64,000 bases of DNA from Astropecten irregularis. Its lineage: Eukaryota > Echinodermata > Asteroidea > Paxillosida > Astropectinidae. Shown piece after piece: positions 45,190 to 57,074 of this stretch. The notes below the pieces were generated by a model that saw nothing but the letters and a program-made list of their open reading frames with translations, had not been told where the DNA came from and did not search any database. Position 1 is the first letter of the stretch. Each line of letters starts with the position of its first letter. The DNA lies in NCBI GenBank assembly GCA_963971285.1, contig OZ020262.1, positions 12,007,308 through 12,071,307 of the forward strand, given 5' to 3'. The position numbers and the translations under genes are program-made.

Positions 45190-46900
45190 ATGGAGAATAA
45201 AAAGAAACTGTTGTCAAAGCGCTTCATAGCGATGTATATCATATCAACGGTGATTCGTGTTTCTGGCTTGTCAGCAGGCGGTCATTGCCCAGCTATGCGC
45301 GCCGATGAATGTGACGACATCAAAAACACGGTCCTCCGCGGTCACACCATCAAGGAGTTTGGAAACAAGAGCCGCATCAGATGCGCAAAGCTGTGTGCCG
45401 ACAACGACAAGTGTCGATCCTTCAACCACGACAAAACCAACGGCATATGTCAGCTGAACGACGGTCGACATGTCGAGTTTCCGAGGGATCTGCAGGCGGA
45501 TGAGAATTGGTCCTACAACTACTGTACAACTAGCTTGTCTGCAGAATACAAGACCAGTAAACTGCAAGCTGAGGTATGAAATTTAATTAATGTTGCAAAA
45601 AGTGTCCCTAGTCCATCAACAAAAAACATTGCTTTTATTATTTTCAAAAATTGCTTGTTGCATACTTACTGAATACACAGGTAAAACAGTGAATGTTTGC
45701 TCATTAGTTTTGCCTACGTCGGCTAGTGACAACGAGACTATACGTTTCAGTTCGAAATGCATTTGTCTCCAGTGTGAGAGGAAATTACAAGTGATTAAAT
45801 ACTGGGTCTGATACGAATTAGCGTTTTGATAACCGAGCTATATATTCAACGCTATAGTCATGATATGTTTGAGTCCTTTCTGTAAACTCATACTTAAAAT
45901 CATACAATTGCAGATATTCAAATGATTAAATGTTTGGTGGTTATAACATCAAACAATAAATTGGTTCAATGAAGGTTCATTTTGATCGCACCAACTGCCG
46001 TGTGAAGTATCCGACCATGCAGGGTCATCGGTTACCGGTGAAAGTTTCAGTTTTTCAAATATCGGGGTGTTTTTTTTGCTTTGAAGAATTCTGAGTTGTG
46101 TTGGCCGTCGGGTACCTACGGTCTACCAATGCCAGTCACCGGTTGCCCTTCTGCACACGGTTTCAACTGGGTAACCGGCTACCGATTCCACGACACGGAT
46201 ACCGAATCTCCAGATAGCACGTGGTCAGCCGGACTGCACCTCAAGGGACCGTATGGGGCGGATGACATGTACCAACACTTCTGCATGAAGACGGTCGACC
46301 GTGTCGGTGACTGTGACGCAGAATGGCCACAGGGTGAATACTGCGTCTTCAAATGTGGAGGCCACTGTCCAGCAAGTAAGCATACGTAAAGAGTCTGATA
46401 AACTGACACAAGAATATTTTGTAAATCTGTGTGTATGCTGCTCACAAACTTTAAAAGTCTTAAAGTATTTTCTATATCCCTCGATTTAGGAAGCACGAAT
46501 ATTAAACCTCTCTCCATTTTACTTCTTATCAATTATTAAAGATATGGTATCCGGATCAATATACTGGAATGACCAAGACGTCGGAAATACCAACCGCCGC
46601 AGCGGCACCGTGCCATCGGGGCAATACGGCCAGGACACCCGCATCGACTACTGCTGCATGACCAGCGGCAGTGCATCCCAGCCGATCGCTCTGCCAACAG
46701 GTAGCCCGTTCTACCTGTTCCCCTACACCGCGGAGTGTCAGCAGGTGCAGGGCATGACGGTGACCCAAGAGTGGTTCTACTGGGATTGCGACAGTCCTCA
46801 GACAGCCCCGGTAGGAAGTCACCCTCGCTACCAATCGAATGGTCAGGAACATTACATATATTACTGCTACTACGAGCCTTTACTAAAGGCAACATGCTGA
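45190..46900 (+). CDS. Gene 8: secreted PAN/Apple + ApeC protein, divergent group B
   Basis: Coding exons are 45190-45573, 46087-46375 and 46542-46900 (343 aa), the longest member with the shortest intron 1 (513 bases). Signal peptide to about residue 29 (VSGLSA). PAN exon with an extra cysteine (ADECDD) and a unique tail after the last PAN cysteine (YNYCTTSLSAEYKTSKLQAE). Exon 2 starts NSELCWPSG, so it has both the group A-like exon 1 cysteine and the group B-like exon 2 cysteine. FKYGDHC is FKCGGHC, and the C-terminus ends LLKATC after YYCYYEP. This gives 20 mature cysteines. An AATAAA lies only 19 bases after the stop. Role inferred from ApeC. Confidence 0.85.
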
Positions 46901-47256
46901 ATGAATACAGAATCCTAAAATAAATACGAATGAAAAAAGCATATCAAATGTTGTTTTTCGTAACAGTTTATCCAAAACTAGATTCTAAATTCACCCATGA
47001 AGTCTGAATACTGTATTGTGCAATTCAACGTATCTATTAACATAATTCATTGCAGATTTTGTGTGGTATTATGTCATACATACATTTTCTTTTTTTGTAT
47101 TTTGATACTAGTAGTGTCTGTAAAACTTAGTTCAGCTTGATTTTCTCACAAGGGAAAAATGAAGTATAAGTACACGAGTCTATGTGAATATCATCGTGGC
47201 TTCGTCAGAAAAACACAACATGCAATCCTCCATACGAAATATTCTCGCACTATTCT
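46901..47256. other. 3' flank of gene 8
   Basis: AT-rich. AATAAA at 46919-46924 is very close to the stop, and its use is uncertain. No gene seen. Confidence 0.4.
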
Positions 47257-47346
47257 CCTTATAACCATAATAACGATAATGGCTATCAATATTTGCAAGT
47301 GCCAGCACTTGAAAATATTAATAGCCATTATCATAATTATCCTTAT
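47257..47346. repeat. ~90-bp hairpin between genes 8 and 9
   Basis: The left arm contains 'gataatggctatcaatattt' and the right arm 'aatattaatagccattatc', with a tight GCAAGTGC-CAGCACTTG centre. The arms pair over about 42 bases with few mismatches and almost no loop. Confidence 0.8.
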
Positions 47347-47617
47347 TTTGTTCAAGGCAGTCTGCCCTATAGAAATAATAATTCATACAGTGCACTCATA
47401 GGGATGACATATCGTCACATTAACCCCTCAATGGTGGTAATTGAACATCACAATTGAAACAGCTCGACATCAGTCATTCTATTATACTTTGGAGCAGAGG
47501 CGTACTTTGTTGTTGTTGATGTTTTTGGGTTGACATGGTAATGGCGCATTTGCCTTCTTTGCTTGAAAAGACGATCATCAGTCAATGAACAAAGAGAACA
47601 GCTTTTATTCATCTAGT

Positions 47618-48940
47618 AATGGGTGACTTTATGGGGCTAATGGAATAGAACATGCAATTTATACGTCCATTATGAAATGTACTTTCAAACACTATTGTCA
47701 GGTGTAAAAAAAAAAACGGTTAATATATAGCTTTATTTTATATGCGTTTACTATTCAATAACCCATAGAAAATAAGGTTCATAAAAATGTCTCTGTCTCC
47801 GTGTCCGTGTCCGTGTTCGTCTCCGTCTCTCGATACGTGTTTGTGTTCGTGTCCGTATTCATTTCCGTGTCCGTCTCCGTCTCCACGTCCGTGGTGACGC
47901 CCGTCTCCGTCTCCGTATCCATCTCCGTGTCTGTCTCCTTGTCCGTCTCCCCGTCTCCGACTCCGACTACGTAACTGTCTCCGTGTCCGACTCCGACTCC
48001 GACTCCGACTATGTCTCTGACTACGTGTCCGAGTCCGTGTCCGTCTCCGTGTCCATCTCAGTCTCTGTCTCTGTCTATATGTCTCCGTGTCAGTGGTGCT
48101 GTCCGTGTCCTTCTCCGTCTCCCTGTCCATCTCCGTGTCCGTCTACTTGTCCGTCTCTTCGTAGAGGGCTCCGACTTCGTAACCGTGTCCGTCTCCGACT
48201 CCTACTACGTCTCTTACTACGTGTCCGTGTCCGTGGGGCTGTCCGTGTCCGTGTCCGTCTCCGTCTCCGTCTCCATCTCCGCCCTGTTTCTGTGTCTGTT
48301 TCTGTTCCGTCCAAAATCACATTCCTCTTCGTTTTTTTTCCGGTTCTGTTTAAGAGCATTATGCAGTTTCGCAAAAAGGATACTTGTTCATCAAAGTACT
48401 TGTAAATTTTAATCTCTTAATTCATTTTATGTGTTCGTATAATGCACCAAATAAAATAAGTATCACAAAAAATGTATCACAAATAAATCATTAAAAAAAC
48501 TCCAAAACCTTGTGACTCTATTATTGATATGTGTCTTGTACTTTATACTGAAAAATAAGCTTGTTACAATCTACAAGTTTGGGGTGAAGACTGGAGCCAC
48601 ATTGAAATTTAATAAATCTATGCAAATCAGCCAATTATTGCATTCAAAATGACAGCAATTAACACAATTCTTGAGTAGCTTCAGTTTAAATCAACCTGAA
48701 TATGCAGTGTGTTATATATAATGATATAGTAATTGGTGACTTAATGGGGGTTAGTGGAATAGAACATGCAATTTATAAGTCCATTATGAAATGCACTTTC
48801 AAACACTATTGCTAAGAGTCAAAAACGGTTAATGTAATAGCTTTATTTGATCTGCGTTCACTTTTCAATAACCCATAAAAAATAAGGTCCATAAAAATAT
48901 CTGTTTCCGACGCGTGTTCGTGTCCATGTCCATGTGTCCG
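47618..48940. repeat. Direct duplication flanking a simple repeat
   Basis: The segment 47618-47830 is repeated at about 48730-48940 at roughly 85-90% identity by eye, including 'tggaatagaacatgcaattt' and 'caataacccata'. Both copies run into CCGTGTCC-type repeat. The arrangement suggests tandem duplication of a ~1.1-kb unit in the space between the convergent genes. Confidence 0.75.
47787..48310. repeat. CCGTCT/CCGTGT hexamer array
   Basis: About 85 hexamers of TCCGTC, TCCGTG or TCCGAC type. It lies between the tail-to-tail genes 8 and 9, so it occupies the 3' position for both. The Arg/Asp/Gly-rich and Ser/Val-rich open frames are artefacts of the 6-base period. Confidence 0.92.
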
Positions 48941-49019
48941 TGTTTCGATCCTAGCAGGATCTTTTTTGAAGGCTAAATGGTCATTTTAGCATTCAATAAA
49001 CATCCTGCTAGAATCGAAG
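48941..49019. repeat. Small inverted-repeat element, TTTCGATCCTAGCAGGAT ends
   Basis: The left arm 'gtttcgatcctagcaggat' and right arm 'atcctgctagaatcgaagc' are 19 bases with two mismatches, around a 40-base interior that is itself partly self-complementary. Related copies: 56394-56456 (two arms) and single arms near 55332, 61240 and 62286. Confidence 0.7.
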
Positions 49020-49433
49020 CGCGTCAGGCCCTCCCATAAGCTCGAAGAAAAACACTATTGAATTTGTTCTTTGCTTACAAATACATTGAATGGAATTGAA
49101 TTAAATTGAATTGAAAGCAATATGGCGAAATATTCACAGATAAGTGTTTTAATTCCATCCATATCAGCAATATTGCTGTCAAATTCTTGTAAATTTACTA
49201 TATGCGTGGATTACATGTTTATTGTGAAAATAAATAATGAAGAGGAAATTTCTGATGTCCCCTATGTGCTACCATGCTTTACCTGAAAAAAAAAACATCC
49301 AACAACACTGTCTATTTACAATTCCTCACATTTCCACCAAAAGTTTCCATCAAAGAATCAAAGAAAGTCTATAAAATACGAAATTGGGATCACTTTGTGA
49401 ACACAATTTGCATGAAAGGTACTTTGAAGGAGT

Positions 49434-51790
49434 CTAGATAGCCCCGTAGTAGCAGTAATATATGTAATGGTCGTTCCCACTTGGTTGGTAGCGAGGGTGA
49501 CTTCCTACCGGGGCTGTCTGATTACCGTCGCAATCCCACTTGAACCACTCTTGGGTCACATTCATGCCCTGCACCTGCTGACACTCCGCGGTATAGGGGA
49601 ACAGGTAGAACGGGCTACCTGTTGGCAGAGCGATCGGCTGGGATGCATTGCCGCTGGTCATGCAGCAGTAATCGATGCGGGTGTCCTGGTCGTACTGCCC
49701 CGATGGCACGGTCCCATCGATGCTGTTGATATTACTGCCGTCTTCGTCATTCCAGAATATTGATCCAGATGACATGTCTGTAAAGTGTTTAAACGAAAAC
49801 AAAAATGGACATAGACTAAATAAATAAGTAGCCAAAAACACACAAAAAATATATCAGCAGTTACCAAGTTATGGCCAGTTTGAGATTTTGTGAAATAATT
49901 TAAGATTTTCAATCTGGTTAACTCTAAACCGTATGTTGTGTTCACTTTTTGTGTACCATTTTGAGGTGTACCTAGCCTTTATATAAGGTGTTCTGTTTGC
50001 CAGTCAATTATCCAATTGCCAGATTGCCTGTTGGCTTACCTTTGGGGCAGTGGTCTCCATATTTGAAGACGCAGTATTCCCCCTGTGGCCATTCTACGTC
50101 ACAGTAGCCGACACGGTCCGCCGTCTTCATGCAGAAGTGTTGGTACATGTTATTGCTCCGGTACCATCCCTTGAGATGCAGTCCGACTGACCACATGTTG
50201 TTTGGACTTTCGTCTTTCGTGTCGTGGAATCGGTAGCCTGTTTCCCAGCCAAACCCATCAGCAGTCGGGCAACCAGCGACTGGCATCGGTAGACCGTAGG
50301 TATCCGACGGCCAGTATCTACTGAACTCTGAACTCTACGTAAGAAGGTGTGAGACAACAACCAATGAAAAAAAAGACGATATAGCACATTATAGCTGCAT
50401 AGTGGGAGACTTCCTCCAAATTCTTTTGGAGACTTCGGAGAACCGGTCTTTAAGTCAACAATGCACGCGCACGCACAACAGCGCAGGCGCAAAACAACGC
50501 GCGCATGCTCACAATTGATCGCGCGTGCGCTGTTGACTTGAAGACCGGTTCTCCAAAGTCTCCCATTCAATGAGGTTGTCCCTTTGTCCCAGTTCCATTC
50601 TATGGTGACTGTCATTTTATCCAAATGACCCGATCTCAGGTATATCAGGTGATTTAGGCAAATACACGACAACACCTAGTTAACATCTGCATTTCTTCGT
50701 CGTAATCTTAGTAACATTTGGGTTAAACATGTCTTCAAACTGTTTCTGCATTGTGAACAATAAAGTACGTTAGAAAGCGAACATAGGCCTTAAGAATTAA
50801 GAGCTTCTTTTGGCTCTTTCCTCTCCTTTAAATATCGTTTGACAAGCAGTCTTTTTGATAATCCTGATTCTTTTAAAATCCTTTGCATTATTTCTTCCAA
50901 TCGACAGACATTCAAACTAAAACAAAAGAGAGTTGCGGAGCTTTTTTAAACCTCGTAGGAGAAAGACACTGATGTCTTCCGGTAAAATATGAAATACATG
51001 GATATTTTGTTCTAAACCTCCATGTACGCAAATATCCCTCCACATTGCGAACATTGTGTACATTGCGAACATTGTGTACATTGCGAATAAGGTTTTGCAT
51101 GGAATATATTAAATGCGGGAGGAAATACCGAATTCGATTTCTTGCAATGAGGAATCATGTATTTCTTCTTCTTTTTTTCTTTCATTATGTAAACAGGTCA
51201 GACATTGTGCAAAACGTGATAAAATACTGTCGTTTTTAAGGTGTAAATTTGTCATGTTTGGTTCCACCCCTGTCCAAGCATCTTCACCACACATTACATA
51301 CAATCTTCTATATTGAAATGTTCTTAGAGCTGCTTTAAAGTAGAAAATAATCAAATGAGACGAAGTATACCGTATTAAAGATACATCAAAACAAGAGAGA
51401 GAGAGAGAGAGGAATTACCTTACAACCGTCGTAGTATGAGAAATTCTCGTCCTGATACATATCTCCCGGAAAGGTGACGTTTGGAGCGTCGTTCAACTGA
51501 CACATGCCATTGGTTTTGTCGTGGTTGAAGGATCGACACTTGTCGTTGTCGAGACACAGCTTGGTGCATCTGATGCGGCCTTTGTCTTGATATTCCTCGA
51601 TGGTGTGACCGCGGAGGGCCATCTCTTTGAGGGTGTGCAGGATATTCTGTAGTGACATCTTTTTGATGGCATCCAACTCGTTTGTGCGTAAGCCTGGGCA
51701 ATTACCATCACCCAACAAGCCTGGCATCTGAGCTACTATGATATACATTGCCATGAAGAGCTTCAATGATATCTGCCCTGTATCCTTCAT
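49434..51790 (-). CDS. Gene 9: secreted PAN/Apple + ApeC protein, group A, minus strand
   Basis: Coding exons, all reverse, are 51790-51419, 50334-50040 and 49777-49434 (336 aa). Signal peptide, six-cysteine PAN domain ending DGCK, and ApeC with 16 mature cysteines in total. Unusual residues are WPSD instead of WPSG at the ApeC start, and GLHLKGWYRSNNMYQ where all others have GLHLKGPY..DDMYQ, so a proline and two aspartates are lost in an otherwise invariant stretch. KTVDRV is KTADRV, and GMTVTQ is GMNVTQ, which creates an NVT sequon. Upstream (52230-52480) it has the group A promoter with an imperfect CRE (tgacgcca). AATAAA on minus at 49223-49218 is a possible polyadenylation signal. Role inferred. 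Confidence 0.86.
50403..50565. repeat. CpG-rich foldback element in intron 1 of gene 9
   Basis: Same family as 9675-9824. Ends tgggagac and gtctccca, CpG-rich centre, plus a partial internal duplication of the left end. It sits 69 bases before exon 2, a site different from genes 2-5, so it is an independent insertion. Confidence 0.8.
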
Positions 51791-52857
51791 GTTTGATTCT
51801 GACCAAGTTCAGATGCAAGCTTAATATGTGGCTGACCGTTCTTCTGAAATTGTCGTTTAATATTCGTCTGTAAACACGCTTGTATCTTAACGTGCAAATG
51901 CCACAATATGAAATTTCTTACTGCGCAGTCCACATGAAGCAAGCGGTGTTTTCGTCTGGGGGAGTTAGTAAAAACTGGCGATGTGACGCCACTGTTCGTG
52001 GAGTCATCCGTGCGTTGAGCGTTTAAGGAATGTGCATCGTCCATACCGAGAGGTCGCATGACATGCGCATTTCAAAATTACTTTAATGTCACAAACAGAC
52101 TTTTTGCCCGCCACGATCGATTTTTATTAATTTATTTTTATTTCAACATCTGCAATACACATTATACAGCGAATCTTAAAGTAGATATGCATAACAGAAA
52201 TTAATAAATTAGAATATGAGTGTAAACCGGTACATTGATGAATATTCAGTTTGTTCGCAGCTCAGCCAATAGACTGCCTGCACGTATATGTACATGTCGG
52301 TGATCTTTTTTACCGCACGACTAATCGTTGCACGTGAGTGTGGCAGGGTGATAATATATAATATATTGCAAATTCTTTTCACGACTGGTTTGTAAATGAC
52401 TGCAAAAAGCATGGCGATTGATGCAGCTACATCGCCTGTTTCAACCAAAGTGAACGTTTTCAATTGTACATTAATACTAATTCAGTAAGTTCTGTGGGCT
52501 TGTTTTTCTTTCTTTTTTATATTTTTTCATGTCTAAAATTGCACAAAACACTAACTTGGTAATAGAACGAATGTACTAATGTAAAACCAATAAGTCTCCG
52601 ACGACTTGACGAGTTGTACTGCACAATATTTTAACAGATGTTCATAATCGATACAAAATTTTCGACAATCGATCACGTCTGATGCGCATAACTTTAGAAA
52701 ATTGCATCAGATCGAGTTTTTTTACTCGTCACTCAAAAACTCAACTCACACTATTTAATTGTTAAGAGCAGCAGCAACCTTGGTTTCAACATTTTTCAAA
52801 AGTGTATGTCAATGTGCATCATACGCTAAAATGTATTATAATATAATATAATACATT
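51791..52857 (-). promoter_or_regulatory. Upstream region of gene 9
   Basis: The reverse complement aligns with the group A 5' flanks: inverted CCAAT block (52256-52276), 'cgacctctcgg' stretch, and the TGACGTCA position degraded to tgacgcca at 51984-51991. Beyond 52480 it aligns with the spacer that follows the 3' flank in tandem units. No other gene is seen. Confidence 0.5.
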
Positions 52858-53895
52858 TCCAAAGCAATAGCCAAAGCAGAAATCGAATCCAAAACAGAAA
52901 TTGAAAGCCATAACCAACGTCATAGCAGAAGCCACAGCAAAGCAAAGCCAAAGCCAAACCAGAAGCCAAAGCAAAGCAAAATGTCAAAGCAGAAGCCAAA
53001 GAAAAGCCAAAGCCAACATCAAAGCAGAAGCCACAGCAACGCCAGAGCAGAATCTAACGCCAAAAGTACAGCCAAAGCAGTAATCGAAGCCACAGCCAAC
53101 GTCAAAGCAGAAGCCACAGCCAACGTCAAAGCAGAAGCCACAGCAATGCTAGAGCAGAATCCAAAGCCAAAACTAAAGCCGAAACTGAGTAATCTAAGCT
53201 ATAGCCAACGTCAAAGCAGATGCCACAGCAATGCTAGAGCAGAATCCAAAGCCAAAACTAAAACCGAAAAGGTAATCGAAGCCATAGCCAACGTCAAAGC
53301 AGAAGCCACAGCAAAGCCAAAGCAGAATCCAACGCCAAACGTACAGCCAAAGCAGTAATCTAAGCCAAAGCCAACGTCAAAGCAGATGCCACAGCAATGC
53401 TAGAGCAGAATTCAAAGCCAAAACTAAAGCCGAAACAGTAATCTAAGCCATAGCCAATGTCAAAGCAGAAGCCAAAGCAAAGGTAGAGCAGAATCCAAAG
53501 CCAAAAGTACAGCCAAAGCAGTAATTAAAGCCATAGCCCACATCAAAGTAGAAGCCACAGCAATGCAAGAATCCAAAGCCAAAAGTACAGCCAAAACAGT
53601 AATCTAAGCCATAGCCAATGTCAAAGCAGAAGCCACAGCAAAGGTAGAGCAGAATCCAAAGCCAAAAGTACAGCCAAAACAGTAATCTAAGCCATAGCCA
53701 ACATCAAAGCAGAAGCCACATCAAATCCAGAGCAGAATCCAAAGCCAAAAGTACAGCCAAAGCAGAAATTTAAGCCACAGCCAACGCAAAAGCAGGAGTT
53801 ACAGCAAAGGCAAAGCCAGAGCATAAATCGAAACCATAGTCAATGTCAAAGCAGAAGCTTTACAAAAGCCAGACAAAGTCAAAAGCCAGAGCCTA
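52858..53895. repeat. 12-mer-type array 3' of pseudogene 10
   Basis: Reverse-strand version of the GCTTTGGCTTCT array ('aagccaaagcagaagccac'), about 1 kb, with a ~100-base higher-order period like the array after gene 6. It begins about 260 bases after the gene 10 stop remnant, in the same relative position and orientation as in plus-strand genes. The Lys/Ala/Gln-rich frames are artefacts. Confidence 0.88.
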
Positions 53896-54152
53896 AGATT
53901 TTAAGATTATAAGATTGACGATGTTCCTTATGTGCTACCATATTAAACATGTGTTATTCTTCAACACTGTCCTCTTGCAATAAATTCTATTTCCATCAAT
54001 AGTTTAAATAAAATATTTTGAAATATTTTTTTTTAGAATATACTTGAATCGACATCGCCATATTAAAGTTCGAAAGGTATTCAAACATTTTTTCTATCGA
54101 GGAACTTGGGTTCACTTCGTGTATCATGACAGTTCTTACAGATTGAACGCGT

Positions 54153-54591
54153 CTAGATAGCCTCGTAGTAGCAGTAGTATAGGTATTGCTCGTCACCCCT
54201 AGTTTGGTAGCGAGGGTGACTTCCTTCCGGGGATGTCTGAATACCATCGCAATCCCACTCGAACTCCTCCCTCGCCACCGTCGTGATGCAGATCGTTCGG
54301 AGATTCGACGTGTCGACCGTTGTTCAACCGACAAATGTCGTTGGTTTTGTCGTGGTTGAAGGATCGACACTTGTCGTTCTCGGCACACAGCATGGCGCAC
54401 CCGATGTTACTCTTGTTAGGATACTCTTTGATGGTGTGACCGCGAAGGGCCATCTTTTTCACGGCATAAAAACTATCGGCTCGGTAAACTCGGCAGTGAC
54501 AGTCTGCTGACAAGCCAGAAACCCGAATCGCTGTTACTATGATGTACATCGTCACGGACAGCTTTGGAAATTTCTTTCCAGTTTTCCTCAT
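54153..54591 (-). pseudogene. Gene 10: deletion-fusion remnant, PAN exon joined to the end of ApeC
   Basis: From the ATG at 54591 the frame gives a signal peptide and most of a group B PAN domain (ALRGHTIKEY, ENDKCRSFNHDKTN). At about 54285-54292 it runs directly into the last ~38 codons of exon 3 (WDCDG, GSHPRYQ, YYCYYEAI, stop at 54155-54153). Intron 1, exon 2, intron 2 and most of exon 3 are missing. The junction is out of frame, so translation leaves the ApeC frame and stops at 54199 (130 residues). Other damage is an extra cysteine in SADCHC, and IGCAM for the usual IRCAK. A short expressed PAN-only product is possible but unproven. Confidence 0.85.
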
Positions 54592-54879
54592 GTTATATTG
54601 TGAGCGAGTTCGCTGCAAACTATGCGAACCGTGCATCAACCCAGGTAGACTGAGTTTGGTATACGTGTGTTACCAAGTGTACACCTGGAAGATAGTACCG
54701 AGCAGCCGTGTCAGTTACCTATAGCCAGGGCCCGATTAGCACCAGTAAGAAACTAGTGATTCTCAATGACTTAATTCAAACATGGGCTTCACAGAGAATT
54801 TGCACCACAAGTGACGATATGCACAGAGTGCCTGGCTTATAAATAGCCACACTGTATGGTGTAGCCAGTGACGTGTGCG
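54592..54879 (-). promoter_or_regulatory. Upstream region of gene 10
   Basis: Aligns with the upstream region of gene 11 (60266-60560). A TATA-like TATTTATA on minus (54845-54838) lies 247 bases before the ATG, the same distance as ATATAAG in gene 11. Between them both share 'agccaggcact' and 'cttgtggtgca'. The promoter may therefore outlive the broken coding region. Confidence 0.5.
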
Positions 54880-55950
54880 TTATTTGTTGCTGCAGCCAGA
54901 GATGTGGGACTCGACCTAATTATCCGCAGGACTTGCCGAGAAAACGAGCAACAATTTGAGCGGGAAAACATCGCGCCCTACGTTAACAGCTCCCGGTGTG
55001 AATATGTCACGGTAATGAGTGGCCAGCTTTTCAGAATGACACACACGCAAGGACGAACAAAGCATTAATTGGCGGACAAGGAAACAATAGTTCCTTTATA
55101 ATTTGTCTGACCTACTTGTGAAGTGACAATGATAATTTGTCGGCCGTTGGCCCAATTTCTGTAAATTTACTCGTTGTGTTACAATGAAAAGGAGGAATAA
55201 GGGAAATGAGATCAATTTTTGTTGATCACGTCACGCATAGCTTGTTTATTTGCAAGATAATTGGGACAGGACCTGAAATTGTTGTTATTGTAAAAAATGC
55301 TGCTGAGTGAAATATGACGGACGGACGCACGTTTCGACTGTAGCAGGATCGTTCTGAAAATACACTCTGGCTTTCTGTCACGTTGTTTTGGAGTTCCAGC
55401 ATCAAACAGTGCCATTGTTTGGTGCACGTGCCCTGTTCTTAATTAACATTATTTTTTTGAAACACACATTACATTCATTTTCATTTTCTTGGCGGCATCT
55501 CATGTGAAATACTGAGAAACGCAGACGTTTGTATGCAAGTTGTATATCAGGAGCAGCCTTTTGGTGACCTATAGGTAAGGGGGGCATTACTTGAACGTCA
55601 GGATGAACAAACCTGGCATACACACTGTGGACTTCAAACAAAGGATGTCCACATTATGCATTATCCCGAGACGTTGTGTGGACGTGTATATACGTACTGT
55701 GGAATTCAGGACAAAGGGTGACCACGTAATCCACGATCTTAGGATGTTCTGTGGACTTCCACTCTGAGACGTCCACTATAAGGTGCCTGAAGGTTTATTT
55801 ATTATTCCATTTACCCTGTCATGATTTGAATTAATTCGACGAGCGATTGACAATGAAAGAAGTATACTGCCCTCTGTTGGGCGGTTGTGGGCCTAGTTCA
55901 TATTTTATTTTGGCACGGTATGAGGGCGCGCTAACAAGGCCATCTCCTGG
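54880..55950. repeat. Dispersed non-coding block, copy 1
   Basis: Parts align with two other places: 54905-55200 is the inverse of 60900-61180, and 55270-55900 aligns directly with 62220-63100. Shared landmarks are 'gagcaacaatttgagcggg', 'tagcaggatcgt', 'ttgtttggtgcacgtgcc', 'aggatgtccaca' and 'tactgccctctgttg'. No coding capacity was recognised. It could be a degraded transposon or a local duplication. Confidence 0.6.
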
Positions 55951-57074
55951 CGATTAATGGTAAGATTTTCTTCTCCATTCGGAATCCGTGTGAATATGAC
56001 ATTTTATCGGTTTTCCCGTCCGAATCCTGAGAAAATGATCTGCAGACCCAACATGACCATAAATTTACCCCACTTAACATTAGAGAAGCTTCCAGTCCCT
56101 CGAAAGTCACACTCAGTGGTCTGGGAATTATGACGCCACGTGAGTGCATGGAGTTAAAAATATGCAAAATGATCTCCATCATTTCAACAAATCACACATC
56201 CATACTTAATGTTCCTTTTCTTTACATTACCAGTGAGTGCATTTTATTGAACCTGCACCGTCAAACATATTTCTAAGTAAACTGTGAACACAATAATTAT
56301 GACTATACAAGGAATTATCTGCTACAAACTGCCCATCAACCAAAATAAAGACCTAGAATAAAGTAGTAAAATGCTTGGAGTTAAAAGCGCCTGAGTTTCG
56401 ATCCTATCAGGATCTCTCTCAAATGCCTTTCAGAAAGGCCCTGCTAGGATTGAAACGTCAGGTCCTCTTTACTGCAACCGTAATAATATTATTATTATAT
56501 ATTATTTTGTTAATATAATTATTACTTAGTTTCAGATTAAGTTTCAATAATATTATTAGAATTTTTATTATTATTATTAAAGATAGGTGTTATAATTTAT
56601 TTTTGTGCAACATCGAACGACTAAATGTAAGTGAATATCAAATTACCCTAAGTAATGTGTTCATTTACTCAGTTGTTACACCACCCCTCTCGTTTTCTGA
56701 TTGGTGAAAGTAACAGAAGTACACGCATCATTGACCTATTTGTCCCAGCTTCCGCATGGGTGAGGTAATAATAGAACTCCCATTGCACTGCTCAGTGCGA
56801 ACGTTGGTGGCGCTTTACCAAAAACACCGTTTGTTCCGCTAGGGTATATCACACAAGATGCAAATAATCTATTCCAAGTTTAACGTGTGTTGTATCCTAA
56901 AATTGTATAGAAATCATGTAATGTTTCTTTTGGTTTCCGAAATTTCCATCCATCAATTCATACATATTAATTGCTTACCATTGAACTAGAGCATTTTTTC
57001 TTTTTTTTGGAACTAGTAAAACAAAAAAGCCAAATCGTTAAAAAGTGTATTAGCCTGAACAGTACAGAGTATAA
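55951..57074. other. Non-genic stretch with one small hairpin
   Basis: No gene recognised. It contains the inverted-repeat element 56394-56456 ('gtttcgatcctatcaggat' with 'ctgctaggattgaaac') and an AT-rich ATTATT-rich tract at 56485-56580. Confidence 0.45.

Noticed and set aside
47738..48412. Arg/Asp/Gly-rich and Ser/Val/Pro-rich open frames
   Set aside because: By-product of the CCGTST hexamer array between genes 8 and 9.
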